The notes under the pieces: generated by a model
What the model saw: the letters and a program-made list of their open reading frames with translations, nothing else
What the model was told of the DNA's origin: nothing
Database searches by the model: none
From: Marinobacter sp. ATCH36
GTDB taxonomy: Bacteria > Pseudomonadota > Gammaproteobacteria > Pseudomonadales > Oleiphilaceae
NCBI RefSeq assembly: GCF_023555055.1
Contig: NZ_JAMJPL010000005.1
Span: 186,001 to 250,000, forward strand
DNA: 64,000 nucleotides
Reading direction: 5' to 3'
Shown here: piece by piece, positions 52,757 to 60,610 of the stretch
Layout of the letters: each line of letters starts with the position of its first letter
Position numbering within the stretch: position 1 is the stretch's first letter
Program-made: the position numbers and the translations under genes

Positions 52757-53716
52757 TCAACTCTGGCTTTCAGAGGTTCCCCTGGGGCTACTGATGCGGT
52801 CTCGCCCGCTCCGTTTTGCTTCGTAAAGCGAGTCGTCCGCAGCCTTTAGCAGCGATGACAGGCTTTCAGAATCTGTAATTCTACCGCTGGCGAGGCCCAT
52901 GCTCAGAGTAACCAGACCAGAACCAGTGGCGGGGTGGGGAATGGCACTTTCTCGCACACTGTTCCTGATTCTCTGCGCCACCTGCTGAGCCAGTGACAGT
53001 GGTGCATCCAGCATCAGGATCAGGAATTCGTCACCGCCAAGCCTTATCGGGTAAGCCTCGCTCAATCTCAGACAGCTACGAATCAACTGGGCCAATTGCT
53101 GAAGGCAAAGGTCACCCTGCAAGTGTCCCAATGTATCGTTATAGGGTTTGAACTGGTCAATATCCATCATCAACGCCGTCACCTGGTGATAGCGACCCTT
53201 ACTCACCAACAGCTTGCGCAAACGTTCCAGGGCCCGGCGATTGCCCATCTCGGTCAGCACATCGGTTTCGGCCTTGACCAGCGCATTCTGGTATTCCTCT
53301 TTGAGGGCAGTGGTAATGTTCTTTGCCTGAGTGATATCCACACCGATGCCCAGCAGGCCTACCTCCGGAATCAGTGTTTCTGTCATTAACAGCCAGCGGC
53401 CATCCCAGGCATCAATTTCAAACTGGCGATAAGTCTGGGAGCGACGCTTCGCCAATGCCGCCTGAATCCACGATTCAATATCGTCAGTCTCGATAATCAG
53501 GCCCTGGCCCCTGGCATAGTTGTCACGCATGATATCGGGCCAGGTGGGGTGCGTACCCCGCGTGTGGCAAATGAGGTCGTAATACTGGTCATTGGCATAG
53601 AGCAAACGCTCCTGGTCATCGAACAGGAACACCGTTGCACCACTTTTATCAAATAACTGCGCTATTCCCGGCAACGTATGAGTTGGCGGTGAACTAGCAT
53701 TCGACGGAAACGTCAC
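52757..53716 (-). CDS. PAS-GGDEF diguanylate cyclase
   Basis: A PAS domain at about residues 25-135 (GATVFLFDDQERLLYANDQY) and a GGDEF domain at about 150-310 with RLGGDEFLILML near 228. It lacks an EAL domain. The I-site RxxD is present as RLSEAYPIRLGG, not clearly RxxD, so feedback inhibition is doubtful. It lies 38 nt upstream of the GMC gene in the same direction and could be cotranscribed with it. Confidence 0.9.
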   Translation of the reverse strand: MTFPSNASSPPTHTLPGIAQLFDKSGATVFLFDDQERLLYANDQYYDLICHTRGTHPTWPDIMRDNYARGQGLIIETDDIESWIQAALAKRRSQTYRQFEIDAWDGRWLLMTETLIPEVGLLGIGVDITQAKNITTALKEEYQNALVKAETDVLTEMGNRRALERLRKLLVSKGRYHQVTALMMDIDQFKPYNDTLGHLQGDLCLQQLAQLIRSCLRLSEAYPIRLGGDEFLILMLDAPLSLAQQVAQRIRNSVRESAIPHPATGSGLVTLSMGLASGRITDSESLSSLLKAADDSLYEAKRSGRDRISSPRGTSESQS

Positions 53717-53833
53717 TATTACTGCCCCTGCTGCTTTCTCTCGCCGTGATCTCGATTCTCTGCCTTACCAGCCGAACCATCATATTTCAAGATACTACGC
53801 TAAATTCGATGGTGCGATACCAACCGCTTGCCA

Positions 53834-53905
53834 TATTGCGGGGTTGCCTGATGCCAACACTGCGCGCAATACGGCTGAATCCGCTACTGTTGCAGCGGGG
53901 CGGGA
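53834..53905 (+). pseudogene. C-terminal fragment of an FtsX-like permease
   Basis: One frame reads ILRGCLMPTLRAIRLNPLLL then QRGG, very close to the last residues of the permease at 41740 (GGLLPTLRAMRLNPALLLRD). Nothing of the permease precedes it and it runs on without a stop into the next gene's end. It looks like the end of a lost YbbP-like copy. The rest of the gap 53717-53833 shows nothing. Confidence 0.65.
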
Positions 53906-53908
53906 TGG

Positions 53909-54841
53909 TTAATGGGAACTGCGGATTTTCGACCAGACTGGCTCGATAAACACCGCGGAACAGATGATCAGCATGGCAGTGAGCTGGAAACCGGTGACCG
54001 GCTGAGACAGAAAGTACCAGGTCAGCAAGGCTGCAATCACCGGTTTTAGGAAGAACAGGTAGCTGCCCCGGGTAATATCCGGTACCGCCGCCAGGCCACC
54101 GATCCAGCAAAACTGCGTGATCACGGTGTTGAAAAGTACCAACACCAGCATGGCTGACCATTGTTCGGTCGGGCGTTCTAACAGGGTAGCTGGGTTAACC
54201 CAGTCGCCCCAGGCCACGCCGACCAGCAGCCACAGGCCGATGCCGCCGACCAGCGTAGTGAGGCTGGTAATACGAAGGGCGCCATAGCGGATGATGATTG
54301 GCTTTACCGCAACGGTGAAGCCACCGACGAAGATGGCGCAAGCCAGCGCCATGAGCACACCGATAAAGGTGCTGCCGCCCTTTGCCAGGTCCAGCAGATA
54401 GCCATCCGTTAGCAGCAGCGCGACTCCAAACAGAGCCGCCGCCCCGGTAATAATCTTCAGAGGCGTAAATGGCTCCTTGTGGAGATAACGGTTTGTCAGC
54501 CCCACAATGATTGGAACGGCGGTCACCATGGTAGCGACCTGGGGTACCGTGGCGTAATCCAGGGCCCAGTGGAAGAACAGGTAGCCCACGGTCACTCCGG
54601 CAATGGACAGCATCACAATGCGCACGGGGATTTCCCGTAACGGGGTAATCAGGTCCCGGCTACCGGGTGTGACCAGTGACAGCAGAACCAGCCCGATACC
54701 GCCGAGCAGGAATCGCCAGGAGGATAATTCCGGCCCGGCCATACCGGTCACCACGGCGGCGAACTCGCTGGACCCGTGACCGAGCACCCCGATGAATACG
54801 GCAAGGTAAGCGATGCTGGGGAATCTGTTCCACAAGCTCAT
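53909..54841 (-). CDS. EamA/DMT family transporter
   Basis: Ten TM helices in two EamA repeats (about 5-150 and 160-300), with GYLFFHWALDYATVPQVATM in the first and FNTVITQFCWIGGLAAVPDI with GSYLFFLKPVIAALLTWYFL in the second. Members export amino acids or metabolites; substrate unknown. Standalone between two same-strand genes. Confidence 0.9.
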   Translation of the reverse strand: MSLWNRFPSIAYLAVFIGVLGHGSSEFAAVVTGMAGPELSSWRFLLGGIGLVLLSLVTPGSRDLITPLREIPVRIVMLSIAGVTVGYLFFHWALDYATVPQVATMVTAVPIIVGLTNRYLHKEPFTPLKIITGAAALFGVALLLTDGYLLDLAKGGSTFIGVLMALACAIFVGGFTVAVKPIIIRYGALRITSLTTLVGGIGLWLLVGVAWGDWVNPATLLERPTEQWSAMLVLVLFNTVITQFCWIGGLAAVPDITRGSYLFFLKPVIAALLTWYFLSQPVTGFQLTAMLIICSAVFIEPVWSKIRSSH

Positions 54842-54914
54842 GACGGGAATAACATAGTTAAACTCTTCACAATGGTTGCGCTCTCAGCTTCAGGGATCAA
54901 AAGCGCACCTTGTC

Positions 54915-55661
54915 TCACATCGCCCTTGCAAACAACCCAAAGGGCAGGGCCTTTAACACATAACTGAGTGGTGTCCAGGGCCACCAGGGCACATAGGCGC
55001 GGCGTTTTTCGGACTCAATGGCTTTTACCAGTGCCTTGACGCCGGTTTCCAGATCCACCCGGAAAGGCGCGTTCTTCGTATCGCGGTTGATATCCGTAAG
55101 AATGTAGCCGGGAAGAATGTTGCTGACGTTGATGGGCTTGCCCCTGGTATCCAGTTGCAGGCCTTCTGCCAGTGAAGCCACGGCGGCCTTGGTGGCGGCG
55201 TAGACGTTAATGGGGCCACGGAAACCGCGAACGCCGCTGACCGACGACATCAGTACCAGATGGCCGCTGTTCTGTTCCCTGAAAATCTCCATGGCCGCCT
55301 CACTCTGGGCGATGGCAGCGATAAAGTTGGTTTCTGCCGTTTGGCGATTGGCGGCGAAGTGCCCCCGGCCGATGGGCTGGGAACTGCCGATGCCTGCGTT
55401 CACCACCACGCGGTCAAGACTACCCAACTCATCCCTGAAGCCCCGGAAAACCTCGAATACCTGATCGTAGTCGCACACGTCCAGGCCTCGAACCAGCACC
55501 CGAATGTTGGGGTAGGCCTGCTGCAATTCCCGCTGCAATGCCTCAAGCTTATCCGCCCGTCGCGCGCACAGTGCAAGATTGCAGCCCTTGGCGGCCCATT
55601 CACGAGCCATACCTTCGCCAAGACCAGTGCTGGCACCGGTAATCAGAATGTTTTTTCGCAT
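54915..55661 (-). CDS. Short-chain dehydrogenase/reductase
   Basis: A classical SDR of 248 aa: cofactor motif ITGASTGLGEGMAREWAAKG, VNAGIG after strand 4 and the catalytic S-Y-x3-K as SSVSGVRGFRGPINVYAATK. The cofactor loop after strand 2 has ALCARRADKL, with Arg residues that favour NADPH. C-terminal hydrophobic segment (SYVLKALPFGLF) may attach to membranes. Lipid-type substrate possible, not proven. Confidence 0.9.
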   Translation of the reverse strand: MRKNILITGASTGLGEGMAREWAAKGCNLALCARRADKLEALQRELQQAYPNIRVLVRGLDVCDYDQVFEVFRGFRDELGSLDRVVVNAGIGSSQPIGRGHFAANRQTAETNFIAAIAQSEAAMEIFREQNSGHLVLMSSVSGVRGFRGPINVYAATKAAVASLAEGLQLDTRGKPINVSNILPGYILTDINRDTKNAPFRVDLETGVKALVKAIESEKRRAYVPWWPWTPLSYVLKALPFGLFARAM

Positions 55662-55788
55662 TGGTTACGCCTTGTTTCGGTCGGGTAGATGAGACGCAGA
55701 TTATCATGATTGGCGAATGCGGGTTACACCAGCCTATACTTCAGAAGGTGCTGCACTGACTACTTGAATCCAGGAAAGGAGCAAAGTC

Positions 55789-56121
55789 ATGGATGTGCCC
55801 ACGTTTGACGAGCTCAGGGATCTGCTCCAGCGTGACCCGGAAGGGTTCGAGATATTACGCGCGGCATTGATTGAAGACTGTATTCGCCGCAGCTCCACGC
55901 GCAACCAACAGCGGTTGCGGGGCCTTCAGTTTGTGATCGATGCCCGGCGCCGGATAGCTGGCAGTCCCATGAAGGCACTGTTGGATATCCAAACCATGAT
56001 GTACGACTCGTTGCTCGCTCTGCAACAGACCCTGCTTATTCAACGGCGCACCTCTGAACCATCCGCGCCACTGAGTGCACGCGTCCTGCATTTTCGACGG
56101 CCCCAATCGCCGCAGCGCTGA
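55789..56121 (+). CDS. DUF3135 protein
   Basis: The chain FDELRDLLQRDPEGFEILRA and LRGLQFVIDARRRIAGSPMK then LLDIQTMMYDSLLALQQTLL is the DUF3135 domain, common in marine gammaproteobacteria. 110 aa, helical and cytoplasmic. AGGAAAGGAGC precedes the ATG. Function unknown. The DUF2459 gene follows 37 nt later. Confidence 0.85.
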   Translation: MDVPTFDELRDLLQRDPEGFEILRAALIEDCIRRSSTRNQQRLRGLQFVIDARRRIAGSPMKALLDIQTMMYDSLLALQQTLLIQRRTSEPSAPLSARVLHFRRPQSPQR

Positions 56122-56158
56122 GACTGTCCCGGTTTTTATTATTCAATGGGGTATCAGC

Positions 56159-56809
56159 ATGAAAGCTGCCGGCCTGTTTCTCATGTTATTCGCCGTATAC
56201 GGATGCACCGGAAAACCCTATGCCGTCGAGCCAGCCGCCGAGGCTGACAGCGCTCCAACACAAAGGGTGTACGTTGTGGGCCACGGCTGGCATGTGGGGG
56301 TTGTTGTTGCCGCTGACGAACTCAACCCATCGATTCCCGGCCTGAAGGAACGGTTTGGAGAGGCTGGGTATTACGAGCTCGGGTGGGGCGATGAGGGGTT
56401 CTACCAGGCCAGCGAGATTACGGCAGGCGTGACTCTGCGGGCAATCGTCTGGTCAAAGGGCACCGTGATGCACGTGGTGGCACTGCCGGTTTCTCCGGAT
56501 AACTACTTCGCCGGGAGTGACGTCGTTGACACCTGCCTTACCGCTGAAGGTGCCGATTCCCTGATAAAGTACCTGTCCAACAGCTTCGCCCGGGATGCCA
56601 ACAACAACCTGGTTGAACTCCAGCGGGGAATCTACGGAGACAGCCAGTTCTATAAGGGCGAAGGCCGGTACCACTTGCTCAATACCAGTAACAAATGGAC
56701 CGCCAAAGCCCTGAAGAGCGCAGGAATGGAGATATCGCCAACGTTCAAACTGATGGCCGATAGTGTGTTGGCGTTCGTCGAGGAAAATCGCGAAGCCTGT
56801 GTCAGGTAG
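56159..56809 (+). CDS. DUF2459 lipoprotein
   Basis: A short lipoprotein signal with lipobox VYGC (Cys about residue 16) precedes a DUF2459 domain: RVYVVGHGWHVGVVVAADEL, YYELGWGDEGFYQA and YHLLNTSNKWTAKALKSAGM. The conserved His, Trp, Asn, Cys-like residues resemble the NlpC/P60-like papain fold proposed for this family, so a peptidoglycan or lipid amidase is possible. The start at 56159 begins the signal; upstream in-frame residues belong to the previous gene's frame shadow. Confidence 0.85.
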   Translation: MKAAGLFLMLFAVYGCTGKPYAVEPAAEADSAPTQRVYVVGHGWHVGVVVAADELNPSIPGLKERFGEAGYYELGWGDEGFYQASEITAGVTLRAIVWSKGTVMHVVALPVSPDNYFAGSDVVDTCLTAEGADSLIKYLSNSFARDANNNLVELQRGIYGDSQFYKGEGRYHLLNTSNKWTAKALKSAGMEISPTFKLMADSVLAFVEENREACVR

Positions 56810-56823
56810 CGCAGACAAAACCA

Positions 56824-57801
56824 TTAGTCCCCGGTGAGCAAGCCTGCGTCACGGCGAACCTGATCCATAATGCGCTGGCTCGCAAGGGTGCGCTCATGGG
56901 TCATCAGATTGCTCTCAGATTTTCCCTCTGCGATACATCTGACCACATGCCTGATCTGATACTCAAAGCCGTTGACCTCGAACGGACAATCAACGGTCTG
57001 CACACTATCGTCATTTGCAACCAGTTTGATCTTTTTTGCCTGCCAGAAATTGCTGGGAATAACGATCCGTCCCTTGCTGCCAAACACAGTCAGTGCGTTG
57101 TCGTATTTGTTCCTGAAGCTGCAAAGCAACTGGCTGACTCTGGCACCGGGATAATGCAACTGGATGGCGCAGGTTTCATCGACCCCGGTTGGCCCGAGAT
57201 GGACCTGAGAAACGATATCTTCGGGGTCAGCCTGCATAAACCACTGCGACGTGGCAACGGTATAGATCCCCATATCCAGCAGAACGCCCCCGGCCAGGTC
57301 TGGATTCAGCAGGCGGTCATGAGGTTTGCGCGGCACAACGAAACCGAAAGATGAACGTACACCGCTGATCTCACCAACGCTCTCCCGGGCCAGCCAGGTA
57401 TTGGCCTGTTGGTAAGCGGGCAGAAACAGCGACCACATAGCCTCCATCACAAAAACCCCTTTGGCTTTGGCGGCCGCGAACAGGCGCTCGGAATCGGCAG
57501 CGGTCACGGTCAGAGGCTTTTCGACCAGTAGATGCTTGCCGCAGGCTATCGCCGCCAGAGCCTGTTCCAGATGAAAATTATGCGGGGTGGCAATGTAGAT
57601 GGCATCCAGACTGTCATCCTCGTACAGCTTTGCGTAATCGTCGTAGGCGGTCTCGATCTGATGCTCATCAGCAAACTCACGACAACGATCAGCGTTACGA
57701 CTGGCAACGGCCTTGAGCGTGCCAACGCCCTCTGCCTGCATTGCCCGGGCAAACTTCCCGGCGATCCGTCCGGGCCCTACAAGCCCCCAATTGATACTCA
57801 T
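56824..57801 (-). CDS. Gfo/Idh/MocA family oxidoreductase
   Basis: The NAD(P) motif WGLVGPGRIAGKFARAMQAE starts the protein; the DAIYIATPHNFHLEQALAAI and GKHLLVEKPLTVTAADSERL motif (EKP Lys) and the C-terminal domain with GGVLLDMGIYTV are complete. Such enzymes act on sugars, inositols or dihydrodiols. 325 aa. The ATG at 57801 begins with the Rossmann strand; longer starts add an unrelated tail. Substrate unknown. Confidence 0.9.
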   Translation of the reverse strand: MSINWGLVGPGRIAGKFARAMQAEGVGTLKAVASRNADRCREFADEHQIETAYDDYAKLYEDDSLDAIYIATPHNFHLEQALAAIACGKHLLVEKPLTVTAADSERLFAAAKAKGVFVMEAMWSLFLPAYQQANTWLARESVGEISGVRSSFGFVVPRKPHDRLLNPDLAGGVLLDMGIYTVATSQWFMQADPEDIVSQVHLGPTGVDETCAIQLHYPGARVSQLLCSFRNKYDNALTVFGSKGRIVIPSNFWQAKKIKLVANDDSVQTVDCPFEVNGFEYQIRHVVRCIAEGKSESNLMTHERTLASQRIMDQVRRDAGLLTGD

Positions 57802-57833
57802 GCTTATTACCCCGTGTCGGAACAGCTTTACAT

Positions 57834-58220
57834 TCAGAGGCGCAATTTCGACGCAATGAATGGCGCACAAGCCGTAATGGTAAGCACGACAGGCCAGATA
57901 TTTCCATCCTTGAAAGTGTAGGCTTCAAGCAACACCGGCCAGGATTTGCCCTGAGCCAGCCCAAACGAAAACTCGAAAACCAGCGTGAGCGCAAGCCACC
58001 CAAAGCCTACCGCCCATTGTTGGGAAGCCTGGTTCAGGCGCAGCCAGGGAAGGGCCAGGTAAGCGGCGCCAATAATGAGGACGGAAAGCAGCAATCCGCT
58101 CAGAATGAACGCGGCCGGAATGCCGAAGGCGGGGAGAAGAACAATCTCGCGAATGAGACCGTTCGTGATGGCCAGGGCAAGAATGCCGAACCATACAAGC
58201 AAACTTTTTAAAGCGATCAT
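57834..58220 (-). CDS. Hypothetical four-helix membrane protein
   Basis: A 128-aa protein with four hydrophobic helices (about 5-25, 37-58, 70-92, 105-122) and NGLIREIVLLPAFG, LTLVFEFSFGLAQGKSW between them. I have seen similar short inner-membrane proteins annotated only as hypothetical. It is 32 nt from the Gfo/Idh/MocA gene in the same direction. Confidence 0.7.
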   Translation of the reverse strand: MIALKSLLVWFGILALAITNGLIREIVLLPAFGIPAAFILSGLLLSVLIIGAAYLALPWLRLNQASQQWAVGFGWLALTLVFEFSFGLAQGKSWPVLLEAYTFKDGNIWPVVLTITACAPFIASKLRL

Positions 58221-58231
58221 GAAAATTGCGT

Positions 58232-59827
58232 TTACCTCAGTTGGCTGTCCTTGCTGCCACGGCGGCTAATGCCGCTCGACCCGTGGCCAGCCTTCTGCTG
58301 AATTCTGATCACCACAAACTCAGCGGGCTTGAGCGGCGCGAAGCCCACCAGAATATTGACGACCCCATGAGTAATGTCGCTTGCGGTAGTCGTCGCGCGA
58401 TCGCATTGGACCAAATAGGCTTCTTTGGGCGAACTCCCCTGGAACGCGCCCTGCCTGAACAATCCCTGAAGGAAATCGCCAACACTGAGTCGGATCTGTG
58501 TCCAGAGCTGGTCATCGTTACGCTCAAACGAGACCCATTGAGTGCCCCGCATGACGCTTTCCTCAATGAACAGGGCGAGCCGGCGCACGGCCACGTACTT
58601 CCATTCAGATGCCGGCGCGTCAGCACCGCGGAGAGTGCGGCTCCCCCATATTAGCGTGCCATAACGCGGGAAGGTGCGGATGCAGTTGATACCACGCGGG
58701 TTAAGCATCTCGTTCTCGGCGTCGGAAAGAGACAGCTCCGTGCCCAGGGCCCCACTAATCGACGCCTGTATCCCCGCTGGCGCCTTCCATACGCCTCGGC
58801 GGCCATCTGTCCGAGCGTAAACGCCGGCCACAAAGCCGCAGGGCGGAAAGGTTCGGGCACGGTTCTCATCGAGCGGGTCCGCGGCCTCAACCCAGGGATA
58901 GTAGAGTGCCGAGTTCGAGGCGTCTGCGTTCGCCATCGAAGCGTTTGTGGCGGACATCGTAGAAGCAGAAGCACCCTTGCTACTGTCGACAATGAGAAAG
59001 GCCCTTCGCTTTTGGCAAAAGGTTTGCAGCGAGTCCACAACCGTCGGGGAGGTTTCTGCCGGCACGCAGAGGATGTTGAATAGATCTACCTGGTCCAGCA
59101 GGTAGATTCCGCCATCCTTCGCCAGCGGATCGAGCTTGTTCTCAAAGGCTGGCTCGTTGGGGGTGAGTGGCGCGCCGTCGGAACCTGGCGTCGTAAAACC
59201 TGTCGCCGCCGTGCTCTCGGGTGGTTTGGTGTGGCTCCCAATCATCTCTATCGAAATGTAGGCCGACGCATCGTTGACTATGCGCTTCACAAAACGAGGG
59301 TCTGTTTCCCACACTGACAGGTCATCAAAGCGCTCCACGGTATGCGCCTGCTGTCCGGAGGGTTGATAGATCACTGCGAGAGAGAATCGCGTTGCGTCGG
59401 GGCTGCCGGTTGTCGTCTCGATCCTGTAATCGTTGGCCCAGGCTCCCGGTGATGCGGCAGTGACTGTCAGCGTAGTGCCGAGAGTCAGCGAAGCCGAGAC
59501 GGCATCATCGCCGAAGAGCCGAACGATGTAAGCATTACCGCCGCCATTGGCAAAGAAATGCTGGACCGCGTAACCAAGAAAGCTCCGCGAATCCAGCCCG
59601 CCAAAGTGATTCTGGAAATCCTGAAAGCTCCGGACCCGCTGGGCGCGATCTATAGGGCCCCGGGCCGCCCAACCAACGAACGCCGTGACCGATGTGTCGA
59701 CCCCCGAGATCGAGGGCACCATCTCTGGGGTTTCCTGGATGTAAACGCCCGGATAGCGCGTAATGGCAGGTTGGCGCAGTTTGCGGTTCTTGCGGAGCTG
59801 AACCTGTTTTTGCAGACGCGGGGACAT
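58232..59827 (-). CDS. Contractile-tail sheath protein (phage / contractile injection system type)
   Basis: A 531-aa protein with the N-terminal YPGVYIQETPEMVPSISGVD and TAFVGWAARGPIDRAQRVRS segments, FANGGGNAYIVRLFG, and the C-terminal sheath domain with LFIEESVMRGTQWVSFERND, LWTQIRLSVGDFLQGLFRQG and VVNILVGFAPLKPAEFVVIR. Both terminal parts needed for interlocking of sheath subunits look intact. It would form the contractile outer tube of a tail. No tube, baseplate, spike or tail-fibre gene is in the neighbourhood. The ATG at 59827 is chosen; a GTG at 59860 overlaps the upstream gene's stop (GTGA) and would add 11 residues. Confidence 0.85.
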   Translation of the reverse strand: MSPRLQKQVQLRKNRKLRQPAITRYPGVYIQETPEMVPSISGVDTSVTAFVGWAARGPIDRAQRVRSFQDFQNHFGGLDSRSFLGYAVQHFFANGGGNAYIVRLFGDDAVSASLTLGTTLTVTAASPGAWANDYRIETTTGSPDATRFSLAVIYQPSGQQAHTVERFDDLSVWETDPRFVKRIVNDASAYISIEMIGSHTKPPESTAATGFTTPGSDGAPLTPNEPAFENKLDPLAKDGGIYLLDQVDLFNILCVPAETSPTVVDSLQTFCQKRRAFLIVDSSKGASASTMSATNASMANADASNSALYYPWVEAADPLDENRARTFPPCGFVAGVYARTDGRRGVWKAPAGIQASISGALGTELSLSDAENEMLNPRGINCIRTFPRYGTLIWGSRTLRGADAPASEWKYVAVRRLALFIEESVMRGTQWVSFERNDDQLWTQIRLSVGDFLQGLFRQGAFQGSSPKEAYLVQCDRATTTASDITHGVVNILVGFAPLKPAEFVVIRIQQKAGHGSSGISRRGSKDSQLR

Positions 59828-59856
59828 AGTGAAGGCTCTCCGAGAGATTTGCCGTC

Positions 59857-60462
59857 TCACTCTAACTCCACCAGCCTGCCCAGCTGGCCGATGAACGCCT
59901 CGTCCAGATCCTCGCGACGGTTAGCGGCGAGAATAGCCAGCCCCTGGAACTGCTCGGTACGCTGCAGAAGGTGGTTGATTTCGATGTTGGCGTAGCGGTC
60001 GTGGGCATCCTTGACCTCGGTTCGCTTACCGAACAGCGCGTCAGCCTCATCGAAAAACAGGATGGTGTCTGCCTTTTGGGCAGCGTCAAAGACCCTGAGC
60101 AGGTTCTTCTCGGTCTCGCCAATATACTTACTGGCTACGGCGCTGAGATCGACACGGTACAGCTCGTGTTCCAGGCTGTTGGCGAGCACCTCGGCCGCCA
60201 TTGCTCTGTGCCTGGCGGTTCCACCGACGACCAGCAATCCTCTTGGTGGCTTGCGACTGCGTATGGCGGGTGACCCCGAACTCTCATCCAGCCTGGGAGG
60301 TTCCCGCATCTCCGCAACAACCTGATGCAGGATCTTGCGCCCCTCATCCGACACAGTCAGGTCGCTCCACTGAGCGACGGGATTTATGCGCTGAGTCAGG
60401 TCATCAAGGCCGGAACTCATCCCAAGGTGTGTGTGGCGTGGTGAACTCTTTTTGCGGCTCAT
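59857..60462 (-). CDS. AAA-family protein with degenerate Walker A (pseudo-ATPase)
   Basis: Residues 70-190 are an AAA domain of the type found in contractile injection system loci: ELYRVDLSAVASKYIGETEK, LLRVFDAAQKADTILFFDEA with Walker B Asp138-Glu139, and HDRYANIEINHLLQR. The Walker A place reads VVGGTARHRAMAAE (about 78-91), without the G-K-T that should stand before MAAE. The arginine-finger place is also lost (FIGQLGRL instead of the RR pair), and the protein ends there at 201 aa. ATP hydrolysis should be absent. AGGAGGTG precedes the ATG, so translation is likely. It is coupled to the sheath gene. Confidence 0.75.
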   Translation of the reverse strand: MSRKKSSPRHTHLGMSSGLDDLTQRINPVAQWSDLTVSDEGRKILHQVVAEMREPPRLDESSGSPAIRSRKPPRGLLVVGGTARHRAMAAEVLANSLEHELYRVDLSAVASKYIGETEKNLLRVFDAAQKADTILFFDEADALFGKRTEVKDAHDRYANIEINHLLQRTEQFQGLAILAANRREDLDEAFIGQLGRLVELE

Positions 60463-60493
60463 GAAACACCTCCTTGTTAGAGGCTAACCTGAC

Positions 60494-60508
60494 TATACAA
60501 AGTGTATA
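60494..60508. promoter_or_regulatory. Small palindrome upstream of the AAA/sheath pair
   Basis: TATACA-AAG-TGTATA, read on the reverse strand, contains TATAGT-like promoter sequence about 40 nt before the AAA start. It may be a -10 box or operator. Confidence 0.35.
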
Positions 60509-60548
60509 CGATTTTAGGGTGGTCTGACCCCGTTATTCGGAGAGATGT

Positions 60549-60600
60549 TTATGCTGAGAACCTGATCCTAAGCCCAGGCATTGCAACGCCATAAGGGGCC
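60549..60600 (-). pseudogene. C-terminal tail of a lost hydratase gene
   Basis: On the reverse strand ...YGVAMPGLRIRFSA is followed by a stop at 60549. It is the same ending as the hydratase at 63559 (GVAMPGLRVKFSA). Upstream the frame enters LysR gene DNA, so only the last 14 or so residues of this copy remain. Confidence 0.75.
60552..60592. repeat. 41-bp direct repeat, copy 1
   Basis: This stretch matches 63586-63626 at 39 of 41 positions. It is the 3' end of a hydratase gene in both places, and the two copies enclose the LysR-SDR-small membrane protein segment. Confidence 0.95.
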
Positions 60601-60610
60601 TGGTGTCCTA

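Noticed and set aside
58232..60462. Prophage
   Set aside because: Only a sheath and an AAA protein are present; no capsid, terminase, portal, lysis or integrase genes are nearby.
60511..60540. GGTGGTCTGACCCCG resembling sequences that flank REP-type elements
   Set aside because: Only a single short copy is seen and no transposase gene or paired repeat is near.
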